From contig CAYMII010000004.1 in NCBI GenBank assembly GCA_964390565.1, forward strand, positions 1 to 64,000: DNA of 64,000 nucleotides, written 5' to 3'. The translations under genes were made by a program, and so were the position numbers. The notes beneath the pieces are model-generated. The model saw only the letters and a program-made list of their open reading frames with translations, did not search any database and had not been told where the DNA came from. This document shows, one piece after another, positions 16,916 to 26,006 of the stretch; positions within the stretch are counted from its first letter, which is position 1, and each line of letters opens with the position of its first letter. This DNA comes from UBA8529 sp964390565 (GTDB lineage: Bacteria > Bacteroidota > Bacteroidia > Bacteroidales > Tenuifilaceae).

Positions 16916-19900
16916 TTATTGATATCGACCAGTTGCTTGAAGGTATGTTACTAGCTTTATTTTATACTCCTTCAGAGCATCAACAAGTTGATCCTTCGAT
17001 TGCTGCAGCAATGTTTGCGCTTCAAGCATATCCGAAACATCTCCAACTCCAACTTTAAAGTTATCGGTGTTTATTTTTAGGTTTTCTTCGGCTTGGGCAA
17101 TGGTTTCATTGGCAACAATTATTTGTTTATCGGCTTCGCTTAGCTCGTTCCAAACTTTCTGAATCTGTAGATTCAGCAACTCTTCGTTGTTTTTGCTGTT
17201 GTTACGTGCAATTTGTTCTTTATACTTTCTCTCTTTAATTGAGTGTGATGCTCCCCACCAATCGGAGATAGGAATCTTGATTGTAGCAAAAATCATAGTG
17301 TTTGTTGTGCCTTTATCCATTATATCGTAGTAAAGCGCTCCAGCACCAACTCCAACTTCAGGAAGATACTTACCCAGATTCATTCTCGATTTGAGTTCTT
17401 CTGCTCTAACGCTTTGCTGAAGGAGTTTGTACTCCTCGCGGTTTGCAACGGCTTCGGTTGAGTTAACATAGACACTAAGCGGATTTGGACTAATGGTTAG
17501 GTTATCGCCTAAAACTATTGTTGAATCGTATGGAACACCAAGGTATTGGCAAAATGCCATGTTTGCCAGTTTTACTCCGTTCTCAAGCTTTAGCTTGCTA
17601 ACCTTAACCTCACTTTTTTTAATGCTTACTTTAAGTATTTCATTCCTATTTATCAAACCTGCTTTCCATGCATCGTTGGCTTGTTTATAAAGTGAATCGA
17701 GAAAATTCTCGGCTGCCTTTACAGTTTTCATCTTCTCGTGTAATGAGATAATCATCCAGTACTGCTCTTCAGTCTTTAGCAGAACCTCATTTTTAGCAAG
17801 TATAAATTGACTACTATTCGCATCCACAGCAACCTTGGCGAGTTTATTACCAGCAATAATTCTGCCACCAGCAAATACAGGCTGAACAGCAGTAACTGAA
17901 CCTAGTGTTCCCTTCTCAATTAATGAGAAATTAAAACCAGGGAAATAGGCAAATTGTGTAGCAGTTGGAATTGTTGCAGGGTTACCGTTGTAAACAGGCA
18001 GGTTACCCTTTGGAACATTTAGCTGCAGTAACGATTCTTGGAACTTGAATGAGGTTGCAGTTGCGTTAATCTTTGGGAAATAGTTGGTAAACGCTTCTTT
18101 CTTAACCTGTTTTGACGCTTCAACTTCGAGTTGAGCGTTTTTTACCTCAATGTTGTTCTCTAACGCCAGCTGCTTGCTCTGTTCAAGGGTATAGATTTTT
18201 TGTGCGTTAGATGTTGATATTCCTAATAAAAAAAGCAATACTGTTACCGCTGCTGGCTTAATCATTTTTTTTGGATTACCCGAAATTGTTGGCTTTACAT
18301 ATGCATTCTTAAATATCATCCAGTAAAGGACAGGAAGCACAAAGACCAAAAGCACCATTGATGTTAGCGTACCAAAGCATATAACAGCACCCATTGGGCT
18401 CCATAGCGGACTTTGGCTAATAATCATTGGGATAACGCCCATGGATGCAGCCATTGAGGTTAAGAATATTGGGCGCATACGACGCTTACCAGCTTCGATT
18501 GATGCATCTAATACACTCATTCGATGCTTAACTCTTAGCTCTTCGGCGTAATCGAGCATGATAATACCATTTCTTACCAAAATCCCGATTAAACTCACAA
18601 TCCCAAGTATTGATGTTATTCCAAACTCAACATTTAATAGAAGTACGCCAACCATTGCACCTAGGAGGCTCAAACTCGATGACCCAAGTACAAGTAATGC
18701 TAAGTTTATCTTCTTGAAGTGGAAAAGCAGGATTAGGAAGATAATCCCAATGCTAATCAGCAAACCACCTAAAACGGTCGGAAGAGTTTCAGAGTCCGAC
18801 TCGTAGGCACCGCCATAGCTAACGGAAACGCCTTTAGGAAGATCCATTTTTTCAACCTCTGCTTTAAGGATTGGGAATACATGATTCACATTTTCGCCCC
18901 TTTTAACGTCTGCTAAAACGGTGAGCGTTGGAATACCGTTTCGGCGAACCATTTGACCATTCTCCCATCCTGGAGTAACCGTTGCAATTTGACGAAGTGG
19001 AACCGAAACGCCCGGAATAAAAGAGTGGATGTACTCATTCTTAATGTCATCAAAGTTTTCTTTGCTGCTGCTCTCGGTTTTTAGTTTTACTGCTACAGGG
19101 TAGTCGTTTTCCCAAATGGTAGTCATGGGCATTCCCTCAAATCGGATAGCAAGATTTGTTGCAATTATCGATTTGTTGATACCTAATCGATTAGCTTCAA
19201 TTGAATTAATATCAACATTTGCAGTTGGAAGCATCTCCCAAAAATCGCTATGAACCCAGGTTAGATGCTCGTTCACTCTCATTTTCTCCTCAATCTTTTT
19301 GCTTACTTGCCTGATATCTTCAAGGTTATTCCCTGAAATTCTTACTTCCACAGGAGCTGTAATAGGCTGATAATCGAGCTGCTTAAGCCTTGCGTAAGCA
19401 TTTGGGAAATAGTTTGATAGTTTGGGTGAATACTCGTCTAAGAGTTCAATTGTTGCCTCGTTTGATGTTGTATTTACAATAAATTGAGCATAGTTCTTTG
19501 CAGGAATTCCCGGAGCATAAAGCGTATGGAAACGAGGTGAACTTGTTCCAATAAACGAGGTTGTTGAAACCACTCTGCTATCGCGCTTAAGGATTCGTTC
19601 AAGGCTGTCGCACACCTCAGTTGTTTGCTTTAAAGAACTCCCTTGTGTAAGGTAGATCTCAATTGCAAACTGGTCGCGTTCTGCGGCTGGCATTAATCGT
19701 TGTGGAACTTGTGTAAAAAGTAGACCACCAATAACTACCGATAGAATACCAAAGGAGATTGTTGTTTTCGGGTGAGCAAAGGCTTTGGCTAATATCTTTT
19801 CGTAATAGTTTTGCATTGCATCCAAGAAGTTGAATTTCTTCTTTTTCTTGCTTTCAAGTTGAGTAAATCCTTTTGTAATGAAGAAATATTGTAAATATGG

Positions 19901-21361
19901 AATTACCATTATGGCAACAAGTAAAGATATTCCAAGGGTTATTGTTACTGTCCATGGAAACATCAAAACAAAATCTTTAAATGTTCCCTTTAAAGTGAAT
20001 AGGAATGGGAAAAAGGTAATGCTTATTGCTAGCGTAGCAGATACAATGGCCTTAACATAAGCCTTTGCACTTATAATGGATGCGTGCCATCGTGAAACAC
20101 CATGATCGAGCTGCTCCATGTAGTTATCAACGATAACAATTGAATTGTCTACAATCATTCCAAGTACTACGATTAGCGCAGCCAAGGTTACAGTATTTAG
20201 TTCAATGCCAAAAATGTACATTATTCCAAGCGAAATAAAGATTGTAATTGGAATTGACGATGCTGCAACAGATGCCACTCTTAGTGGAAGTAGAACTATA
20301 GTTACCAGAATAACGGCCAGGATTGCATATAGCAATTCAATCATAAAATTGTTTATGGAGTAGCTAACAACTTTAGGTTGATCGGCAATCCTAAAGATGG
20401 TTACATCTTTTGGGAGTTCGCTCTGGAATTGTTTTAAAACCTCACCAACCTCATCGCCAAACTGCACAATGTTCTTTCCTTGAAGCATCTCCATGGAGAT
20501 AAGAACGCACTTTTTGCCATTGTTTAGGATATAGCTATCTGGTTCGGGGTATTCCCTTACAACTCGTGCAACATCCTTGAGCCTTATAATATGACCCGCA
20601 GGGTCGGTATAGATGATTTGCTGCGCAATATCATCCTCGTTTTTAAACAATGATGAGATGTGAATTGGAATATCTAATCCAGCATTCTCAATCGAACCGC
20701 CTACAGCGGTATATCCTTGCGTAAATAGGGTTACAAGTAAAGTTGATGAGTTAATCCCATATTTCTCAAGTTTATTTTTCTCTAGGTAAATGCTAATTTG
20801 CTCTTTCTGAAGTCCAAAATGTCGAACCTTCGATACCGCTTCAACTCTCCTTAGTCTATCTTCCAATTTATTTAAATGCTCTTCGAGTTCTCTATAGCTT
20901 GAGTTATCGACTTCGAGAGCAACAAGTAGGGCAGAGGTATCGCCAAAATCATTATTTGCCATAAGTGCAACAACACCTGTTGGCAGTTGAGATTTGAGAT
21001 TATTTAATCCATGCTTTAGTTTCGACCAGAATTCCTCCGAATTGGTAACGTTATCGTTAAGTTCAACGAAGGTTATCATTAGTCCGTCTCTTGAATAGGA
21101 GTAGGTTTTCTTTCTCTTAATCTCTTTATAGCTAAAAAGATATTTTTCAACCTCTGTTGTAAGCTGTTGCTCAACCTGAGCCGAAGTTGCTCCAGGGTAA
21201 ACACCAATTACTAACCCTTGCCTTATAGTAAAGGTAGGAAACTCCTGTCGAGGCATATTCCGAAGTGCAAAGAACCCAAGAATAATCAACGCGCCAACTA
21301 CCAGAAATACAATTTGCCTGTATTTCATGGCCGATTCAACAAAACTAATCCTGTGCTTCAT
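16916..21361 (-). CDS. RND efflux permease fused to a TolC-like outer-membrane factor
   Basis: This 1481-residue protein joins two parts of a tripartite pump. Residues 1 to about 1030 are a complete AcrB/HAE-type permease with 12 predicted membrane helices; the proton-relay helix reads LGMIVDNSIVIVDNYM. From Met1033 there is a new signal-peptide-like segment (KPAAVTVLLFLLG...SNAQ) and then an outer-membrane factor of about 425 residues with the typical start YTLEQSKQLALENNIEVK and the periodic helices of TolC. Because the permease ends in the cytoplasm, this segment could carry the TolC part across the membrane and be cut by signal peptidase. The adaptor stop is 1 nt upstream of the ATG. Such fusions are known in Bacteroidota, but an error joining two genes is possible. 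Confidence 0.88.
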   Translation of the reverse strand: MKHRISFVESAMKYRQIVFLVVGALIILGFFALRNMPRQEFPTFTIRQGLVIGVYPGATSAQVEQQLTTEVEKYLFSYKEIKRKKTYSYSRDGLMITFVELNDNVTNSEEFWSKLKHGLNNLKSQLPTGVVALMANNDFGDTSALLVALEVDNSSYRELEEHLNKLEDRLRRVEAVSKVRHFGLQKEQISIYLEKNKLEKYGINSSTLLVTLFTQGYTAVGGSIENAGLDIPIHISSLFKNEDDIAQQIIYTDPAGHIIRLKDVARVVREYPEPDSYILNNGKKCVLISMEMLQGKNIVQFGDEVGEVLKQFQSELPKDVTIFRIADQPKVVSYSINNFMIELLYAILAVILVTIVLLPLRVASVAASSIPITIFISLGIMYIFGIELNTVTLAALIVVLGMIVDNSIVIVDNYMEQLDHGVSRWHASIISAKAYVKAIVSATLAISITFFPFLFTLKGTFKDFVLMFPWTVTITLGISLLVAIMVIPYLQYFFITKGFTQLESKKKKKFNFLDAMQNYYEKILAKAFAHPKTTISFGILSVVIGGLLFTQVPQRLMPAAERDQFAIEIYLTQGSSLKQTTEVCDSLERILKRDSRVVSTTSFIGTSSPRFHTLYAPGIPAKNYAQFIVNTTSNEATIELLDEYSPKLSNYFPNAYARLKQLDYQPITAPVEVRISGNNLEDIRQVSKKIEEKMRVNEHLTWVHSDFWEMLPTANVDINSIEANRLGINKSIIATNLAIRFEGMPMTTIWENDYPVAVKLKTESSSKENFDDIKNEYIHSFIPGVSVPLRQIATVTPGWENGQMVRRNGIPTLTVLADVKRGENVNHVFPILKAEVEKMDLPKGVSVSYGGAYESDSETLPTVLGGLLISIGIIFLILLFHFKKINLALLVLGSSSLSLLGAMVGVLLLNVEFGITSILGIVSLIGILVRNGIIMLDYAEELRVKHRMSVLDASIEAGKRRMRPIFLTSMAASMGVIPMIISQSPLWSPMGAVICFGTLTSMVLLVFVLPVLYWMIFKNAYVKPTISGNPKKMIKPAAVTVLLFLLGISTSNAQKIYTLEQSKQLALENNIEVKNAQLEVEASKQVKKEAFTNYFPKINATATSFKFQESLLQLNVPKGNLPVYNGNPATIPTATQFAYFPGFNFSLIEKGTLGSVTAVQPVFAGGRIIAGNKLAKVAVDANSSQFILAKNEVLLKTEEQYWMIISLHEKMKTVKAAENFLDSLYKQANDAWKAGLINRNEILKVSIKKSEVKVSKLKLENGVKLANMAFCQYLGVPYDSTIVLGDNLTISPNPLSVYVNSTEAVANREEYKLLQQSVRAEELKSRMNLGKYLPEVGVGAGALYYDIMDKGTTNTMIFATIKIPISDWWGASHSIKERKYKEQIARNNSKNNEELLNLQIQKVWNELSEADKQIIVANETIAQAEENLKINTDNFKVGVGDVSDMLEAQTLLQQSKDQLVDALKEYKIKLVTYLQATGRYQ

Positions 21362-21362
21362 A

Positions 21363-22406
21363 CTACTTTACTATTTCGATGGGTGAATTTTCGCTTAACC
21401 TTTGATATCCTTCAACTATAATCATCTCGCCAACCTGAAGTCCATTTGTTACCACAACCCCGTTGTTTTTTAAAATCCCTGTTTCAACCCCTCGCACAGT
21501 AGCATGCTCTTTTTGTGCATCGGCAACATAAACATACTTTTTGCCATTCTCATCAATCTGTATTGATTGTTGAGGGATTATAACTAGCCCTGCTGTGGCT
21601 TTCTGATCGATAGAAACATTGCAAACCATTCCGGGGAATAACTTTTCTTTTGTATTGATAATAGCAATTTTGATATCATAAGTGTGTGATAGAGGATTTG
21701 CCAGAACACCTTTCTCCTCTACAATTCCTTCGAATAGTTCATTATCGAGCGCAGCAACGATTATTTGTGCTTTTTCACCCTTTATTATTTTCGATATCTC
21801 ATTTTCAGGGATTGAAACCTTTACAAAAACTTTATCGATCTTTACAATATCAAATACTGTTGATGTTGGTATTACGTTCATTCCGGGCTCGATATTTCGG
21901 CGACCTACAACACCATTCATTGGAGAATAAAGTTTGCAATCGCTCAAGTTTTTTAGCGCAATTTGTGTCGATGATTTTGCCTGCTCAAGGCTAGTCTGTA
22001 TTTCAATATATTTTATTTCGGGAAGGCTACCTTTCTTATACAAATCCGAAAGGCGGTTGTAAGCATCCTCAGCCTGTTTCTCCTTTGCAAGCGATATTTG
22101 ATACAAATTCTGATAGTTGCTGCTGTTAAGTTCAGCAAGCAGTTGGCCTTTTTTTACTCTATCGCCTTCAGCAACGTAAACTTTCTCAACCTGACCAACA
22201 GTTGAAAAGCTCGATGGCACTGATACCGATTCTTCAACCGTTCCAACGTAGCTGTTGCTCTCGGTATTACCTGATAATCCCACAATTTGCGTTTTAACCT
22301 TAACTGCTTCCTCAGTTATTTTTGTTTGCTCGCTATTGGTTTTACAACTCACTAGCCATACTGCTAGAATGACTGCTAATACTGATGAAATTGTTTTTGT
22401 ATTCAT
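21363..22406 (-). CDS. Periplasmic adaptor (membrane fusion) lipoprotein of the RND pump
   Basis: The 347-residue protein is the HlyD/AcrA-type adaptor linking the permease to the outer-membrane factor. The lipobox LVSC gives a lipid anchor at Cys21. A lipoyl-like half (SSFSTVGQVEKVYVAEGDRVKKGQLLAELN), a helical hairpin and the second lipoyl half with MNGVVGRRNIEPGMNV are in the usual order, then a beta-barrel and membrane-proximal domain. It precedes the permease-TolC fusion by 1 nt. A palindrome ACGATTATCGT at 22428-22438, upstream of the ATG, might be a TetR operator. Confidence 0.9.
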   Translation of the reverse strand: MNTKTISSVLAVILAVWLVSCKTNSEQTKITEEAVKVKTQIVGLSGNTESNSYVGTVEESVSVPSSFSTVGQVEKVYVAEGDRVKKGQLLAELNSSNYQNLYQISLAKEKQAEDAYNRLSDLYKKGSLPEIKYIEIQTSLEQAKSSTQIALKNLSDCKLYSPMNGVVGRRNIEPGMNVIPTSTVFDIVKIDKVFVKVSIPENEISKIIKGEKAQIIVAALDNELFEGIVEEKGVLANPLSHTYDIKIAIINTKEKLFPGMVCNVSIDQKATAGLVIIPQQSIQIDENGKKYVYVADAQKEHATVRGVETGILKNNGVVVTNGLQVGEMIIVEGYQRLSENSPIEIVK

Positions 22407-22427
22407 ATTGTTTGTTTAATTTATAAA

Positions 22428-22438
22428 ACGATTATCGT
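22428..22438. promoter_or_regulatory. Possible TetR operator upstream of the efflux adaptor
   Basis: ACGATTATCGT is a perfect 11-bp palindrome 22 nt upstream of the adaptor start, in the 93-nt gap between the TetR stop and the adaptor. The position suits a repressor site. No second copy was seen near the tetR promoter, so this is a low-confidence call. Confidence 0.3.
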
Positions 22439-22499
22439 ATTTTGGTCGAAAAAGATATAATGAAAAAGGTATGCAAATACCTTAAACTTTAGATTTTCT

Positions 22500-23102
22500 T
22501 TATTTCATTAGCCCTTTAATCATGATGTCGCCAAGGATATTTAGCCTTTCCTCCCAGTTAGGGAATTTCTCTTCGATAGACATATCAACCGCTAGGCTTC
22601 TTAACGAGCTTAGGATTGAATAGGCCAAAAGATCGATTTCTTCTTTAAATGAACTCGAAAACTCATTATTATCAATACCCAACAATAGAATTTCCTTGAT
22701 AACAAGGTACTCGTTGGTGTTATATTTTTTAATCAGTTTATTTATTGGAGCAAAATCATCGATAAACTCACCTTTAACGATCTTGTAAAGGTTAACCTTT
22801 GTTTTTACTGTTTTTAAGGAAACTTTTAGATAAACCTTTAGTTTGTCTACTGCTGTGGTTTCTTTGTCAATGGCATTCTTCGTTTTTTTGAATACCTCAT
22901 TGATTTCTTTAGAGATAACTTCATCAAAGATTTCATCTTTGCTTTTGTAGTAGTAGTAGAGGGTGCTTTTGCCTCTTCCCATAGCCTTTGCAATATCCTC
23001 CATGGTGGTTTTGCGAAAGCCATATTTTTGAAATAGCTTCTGTGCAGCAGAAATTGCTTCTTCTTTTAATTGCTCTTCTTTTGAGGTAGTTGTGTTAGAC
23101 AT
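22500..23102 (-). CDS. TetR/AcrR family transcriptional regulator
   Basis: The 200-residue protein has the TetR N-terminal helix-turn-helix: AAQKLFQKYGFRKTTMEDIAKA then GRGKSTLYYYYKSKDEIF (about residues 20-60). The rest is the variable helical ligand domain. I chose ATG at 23102 because the longer frame would begin with TTG at 23129, inside the promoter described here. Being directly upstream of the adaptor and permease on the same strand, it probably represses the efflux operon; the inducing ligand is unknown. Confidence 0.86.
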   Translation of the reverse strand: MSNTTTSKEEQLKEEAISAAQKLFQKYGFRKTTMEDIAKAMGRGKSTLYYYYKSKDEIFDEVISKEINEVFKKTKNAIDKETTAVDKLKVYLKVSLKTVKTKVNLYKIVKGEFIDDFAPINKLIKKYNTNEYLVIKEILLLGIDNNEFSSSFKEEIDLLAYSILSSLRSLAVDMSIEEKFPNWEERLNILGDIMIKGLMK

Positions 23103-23126
23103 TTCGACTAAAATTGTTTTTCGGTA

Positions 23127-23156
23127 CAAAAATAGAGTTGATTTTATTCAATACAA
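23127..23156 (-). promoter_or_regulatory. Bacteroidota-type promoter for tetR
   Basis: On the minus strand a -33 TTG (23154-23156) and a -7 element TATTTTTG (23127-23134) are 19 nt apart. The start would fall near 23120, about 18 nt before the chosen ATG; this supports the shorter TetR start. Confidence 0.6.
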
Positions 23157-23224
23157 AATTTTTTTAAAATAAAATTTTGAATATTTTTAATCATTTATTG
23201 TACAGTTAATTAAGTTTACTTTAT

Positions 23225-23575
23225 ATGATCCGATTCCTTATAAAAGTCTTTGTTTCAGCAATCCTTATTGCAACAATCTCCGAAATTGGTAAACGCAATA
23301 CCCTGATGGCTGCGGTTTACGCTTCGTTACCATTAACCACAATTTTATCGATGGTTTGGCTTTACCTCGATAGCGGTGATACACAGAAAACCACCTCGTT
23401 ATCGTGGAATGTTTTGTTGGCCTTTATTCCTAGCTGTGCGTTCTTAATTGCATTCCCCCTGTTAGTTAAGTTGGGCGTCAATTTCTGGCTCTCCATGGTT
23501 ATTTCGGGCATTATAACTGCTTTTGCCTATTGGCTTTTTGTTTTGGCATTAAAACATTATGGAGTAAATATCTAG
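23225..23575 (+). CDS. DUF3147 family small membrane protein
   Basis: The 116-residue protein is almost entirely hydrophobic, with four membrane helices and the family features SEIGKRN near the end of the first helix and the SLPLTTILSMVWLY second helix. These match DUF3147. Its function is not established. It is divergent from tetR and stands alone, ending at a bidirectional hairpin. Confidence 0.8.
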   Translation: MIRFLIKVFVSAILIATISEIGKRNTLMAAVYASLPLTTILSMVWLYLDSGDTQKTTSLSWNVLLAFIPSCAFLIAFPLLVKLGVNFWLSMVISGIITAFAYWLFVLALKHYGVNI

Positions 23576-23608
23576 CATTACGATGTTAAAATTGCCGCTG
23601 CAATGAAA

Positions 23609-23641
23609 AAACTCGCATGAAATAGACTTCCATGCGAGTTT
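23609..23641. terminator. Bidirectional terminator between DUF3147 and DUF3795 genes
   Basis: A perfect 11-bp stem (AAACTCGCATG / CATGCGAGTTT) with an 11-nt loop lies between convergent stops. Confidence 0.8.
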
Positions 23642-23662
23642 GGGTTAAAACATATGTGACCG

Positions 23663-24166
23663 TTACCTTTTAAAAGTGCTCAACCTCTCAAAGTTATCGG
23701 CAACAAAGCGGCTTGATGGCTTATTGCCACATTTGCTGCAAGCAAAATCATACCATCCGCTTAAATGGTTACACTTTGTGCAGGAGAGCCTTTCGGTCAT
23801 TTCAACGTACCACTTTTTCCAACCCACTTCTTTTATTCTGTCCAACGATTGAAACAGTTCAACCCGGTGTGGCAATTGGCTTTGAAAATCTTTTAGTTGA
23901 GAGCAAGGGTATTCATCGCACAGCGAGCAAAATTCAACCCCTTTTTTGCTGGTGCATTCTTTAAGATTACAAGTTCTACAATAAACTGTATTCACATCGG
24001 TTCGGCAGCCATTGCAGCGAACCTGATCCCGAGGAAACCCTAAACGATCGGCAATTCGATTTAGCTGCTCTGTGTTATTCGCATGAGTAGCAATGTATAT
24101 ACCACACGATTTGCAAAGCAAACCGCAAACTGCTGCAGTTTGTTTTTCTGGTATTACTTTATGCAT
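23663..24166 (-). CDS. DUF3795 Cys-rich protein
   Basis: The 167-residue protein is dense in cysteines: CGLLCKSCGIY, RCNGCRT, YCRTCNLKEC, FCSLCDEYPC, SCTKCNHLSGWYDFACSKCG. The first part matches DUF3795, presumed to bind zinc or Fe-S; the C-terminal CxxC...CxxC looks like a zinc ribbon. I chose ATG at 24166 (MHKVIPEK); a longer frame to 24196 would overlap the OsmC gene by 29 nt. With this start the gene begins 2 nt after the OsmC stop, so the two are co-transcribed. Role unknown. Confidence 0.78.
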   Translation of the reverse strand: MHKVIPEKQTAAVCGLLCKSCGIYIATHANNTEQLNRIADRLGFPRDQVRCNGCRTDVNTVYCRTCNLKECTSKKGVEFCSLCDEYPCSQLKDFQSQLPHRVELFQSLDRIKEVGWKKWYVEMTERLSCTKCNHLSGWYDFACSKCGNKPSSRFVADNFERLSTFKR

Positions 24167-24167
24167 A

Positions 24168-24599
24168 TTAACAAGCAATTTGATGATGAAACACAACCCT
24201 CGTTTTATCCTTAATCATATACCAAACAGGGCAAGCGCCCTCAACCTGCACTAACGTTTTTTCGAACTCCTCAGAGGTTAGGTTCGATGACTTAATTTCG
24301 ATGTATAGATGAATCTCATCCAGTGCTGTTGGGTGGGTTTGGCGTCGAGTACCATCGGATTTAATTGAAAAATGCTCGATGATTTTGCCCTGTCGTCTTA
24401 GAAAAACTAAAAGGGCAGTTCCCACGCACGACGATAAGCTCAAAAGCATCAACTCAAGCGATGTATACCCAAGGTTATCGCCAAACGGTGGGATATAATC
24501 AATGGCAATCGGACTATTTCCTTCAACTTGCCCTTCGAATAGCAAACGGTCGTTTACTAGATTTAACGATGCGGTTAGCTGTTTACTTTTATCAATCAT
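24168..24599 (-). CDS. OsmC family protein
   Basis: The 143-residue protein belongs to OsmC/Ohr, thiol peroxidases that reduce organic hydroperoxides. Both family cysteines appear: Cys58 in LLSLSSCVGTALL and Cys123 in VEGACPVWYMI. It may act in peroxide or redox stress, though many members remain uncharacterised. A -7-like TAATTTTG on the minus strand (24625-24632) lies upstream of the ATG. Confidence 0.85.
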   Translation of the reverse strand: MIDKSKQLTASLNLVNDRLLFEGQVEGNSPIAIDYIPPFGDNLGYTSLELMLLSLSSCVGTALLVFLRRQGKIIEHFSIKSDGTRRQTHPTALDEIHLYIEIKSSNLTSEEFEKTLVQVEGACPVWYMIKDKTRVVFHHQIAC

Positions 24600-24624
24600 A
24601 GCTCATAGATTTTATTTAACGATT

Positions 24625-24632
24625 CAAAATTA
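24625..24632 (-). promoter_or_regulatory. Possible -7 element for the osmC-like gene
   Basis: TAATTTTG on the minus strand fits TAnnTTTG, 26 nt before the ATG; the nearest TTG is only 12 nt upstream of it, so the match is partial. Confidence 0.35.
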
Positions 24633-24680
24633 GGCTGATAAGTGCAATTCTACGGATGGCGTTATTGCCAATTTAATATG

Positions 24681-24711
24681 TTGATATTGCCATTTTTATC
24701 TTCTATCTTTG
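24681..24711 (+). promoter_or_regulatory. Bacteroidota-type promoter for the GlxA-type regulator
   Basis: TTG (24681-24683) and TATCTTTG (24704-24711) are 20 nt apart, ending 19 nt before the ATG at 24731. Confidence 0.65.
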
Positions 24712-24730
24712 AGATAGTAATTTCAAAATT

Positions 24731-25717
24731 ATGACCATAGCATTTTTAGCCTACCCCAAGTGCTCGCTGTGGAGCCTAATAGGCTCGTACGAGATGTTTC
24801 AGAAAACCTGCAGAATGGCAGAGATTTACTCCCAACGATTTCAGATAAAGCAGGTTTGTAAGCTGGTAACCGTATCGTCTACCCATGAGCGGAAGATTAT
24901 TGGAAGCTATGGTAACTTCTTTGAGGCCGATTCAACCATTTACGATATTGAAAGGCCAGATATCCTGGTTATTCCTGGGTTCGATAGGGATGTTGCAGGC
25001 ATTCTATCGGATACTAAGATGATTGAAAAGATTCTTGAATATTATAATCAGGGTACCGATATTGCTACCGTATGTACTGGCTCGTTTATTCTTGCAGCCA
25101 CTGGGCTGCTCGATAACAAAACGGCTACCACCCATTGGGTTTACGCCCGCGAGTTCGCAAATAGGTTCCCAAAAACCGAATTGGTGATTGACAGGATGCT
25201 AATTGACCATGACCGTATTTGTATGAGCGGTGGCGCATCGTCGTTTCAAAACCTGATGATTTACATAATTGAGAAATATCTGAGCAAGGAGCTGGCCATT
25301 TTTATGTCGAAGGTGCTACTTATTGATAACGATAGGTTTTTGCAAAGCCCATATACCGTTTTTAATGGGCAAAAAACGCATGGCGATGAGCCCGTTTTGC
25401 TGGCACAGCAAATAATCGAAAAGCGGGTTGATGAGTTTATTTCCATTGATGAGCTGGCCCAGAAATCGAATATGAGCAAGCGCAACTTTTTAAGGAGATT
25501 TAAGCATGCAACCGGCGATACACCGTTTGTTTACATGCAGCGCACCAAAATTGAGGCAGCCAAAACCCTAATGGAGGATTCGCACAACCAGCTAATCGAA
25601 ATTGCCATGCAAACGGGCTACGACGACTTTTCGTCGTTCCGCAAAACTTTTAAAAAGCACACAGGCTTAACTCCGCAGGAGTATCGTAAAAAGTACACCT
25701 ATAGGCAGGCGGAATAG
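24731..25717 (+). CDS. GlxA-type AraC family regulator with DJ-1/PfpI domain
   Basis: The 328-residue protein fuses a DJ-1/PfpI (class I glutamine amidotransferase-like) domain (about 1-190, nucleophile-elbow motif VCTGSF with Cys115) to a C-terminal AraC/XylS DNA-binding domain (about 220-325) with MSKRNFLRRFKHATG and FSSFRKTFKKHTGLTPQEYRK. This matches the GlxA group of transcription regulators. It reads away from the OsmC/DUF3795 pair, so it may control that pair, which is inference from divergence alone. Ligand unknown. Confidence 0.88.
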   Translation: MTIAFLAYPKCSLWSLIGSYEMFQKTCRMAEIYSQRFQIKQVCKLVTVSSTHERKIIGSYGNFFEADSTIYDIERPDILVIPGFDRDVAGILSDTKMIEKILEYYNQGTDIATVCTGSFILAATGLLDNKTATTHWVYAREFANRFPKTELVIDRMLIDHDRICMSGGASSFQNLMIYIIEKYLSKELAIFMSKVLLIDNDRFLQSPYTVFNGQKTHGDEPVLLAQQIIEKRVDEFISIDELAQKSNMSKRNFLRRFKHATGDTPFVYMQRTKIEAAKTLMEDSHNQLIEIAMQTGYDDFSSFRKTFKKHTGLTPQEYRKKYTYRQAE

Positions 25718-25765
25718 GTCTTTGTTGCTACTTATGCAAAATAACAAGTTCGGGCGAGCAGAAAG

Positions 25766-25780
25766 GCAGGCGCAGCCTGC
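25766..25780. other. Small GC-rich hairpin after the regulator gene
   Basis: GCAGGC-GCA-GCCTGC lies 49 nt past the stop, with no T-tract. The 285-bp gap up to the IS66 element otherwise shows nothing I can name. Confidence 0.3.
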
Positions 25781-26006
25781 AAGAATAACCTGAAACTGGT
25801 ACATTCCGTAACCAGGGCAGAACTCTTTCATTTCACTTTTTTACTACAACCTTAGGTTATAAGGGTACTGTAAGAAGTACATGTATAGTCAGGAGAATAG
25901 ATGCTTAATGCTACTGATACACGTGCATTAATGTCTACTTGAAATTTGGCCGCTGTTATGTGCTAGTGATTATTCCTTTTCTTTATAAAAATTTCTTTTT
26001 TTGTAA

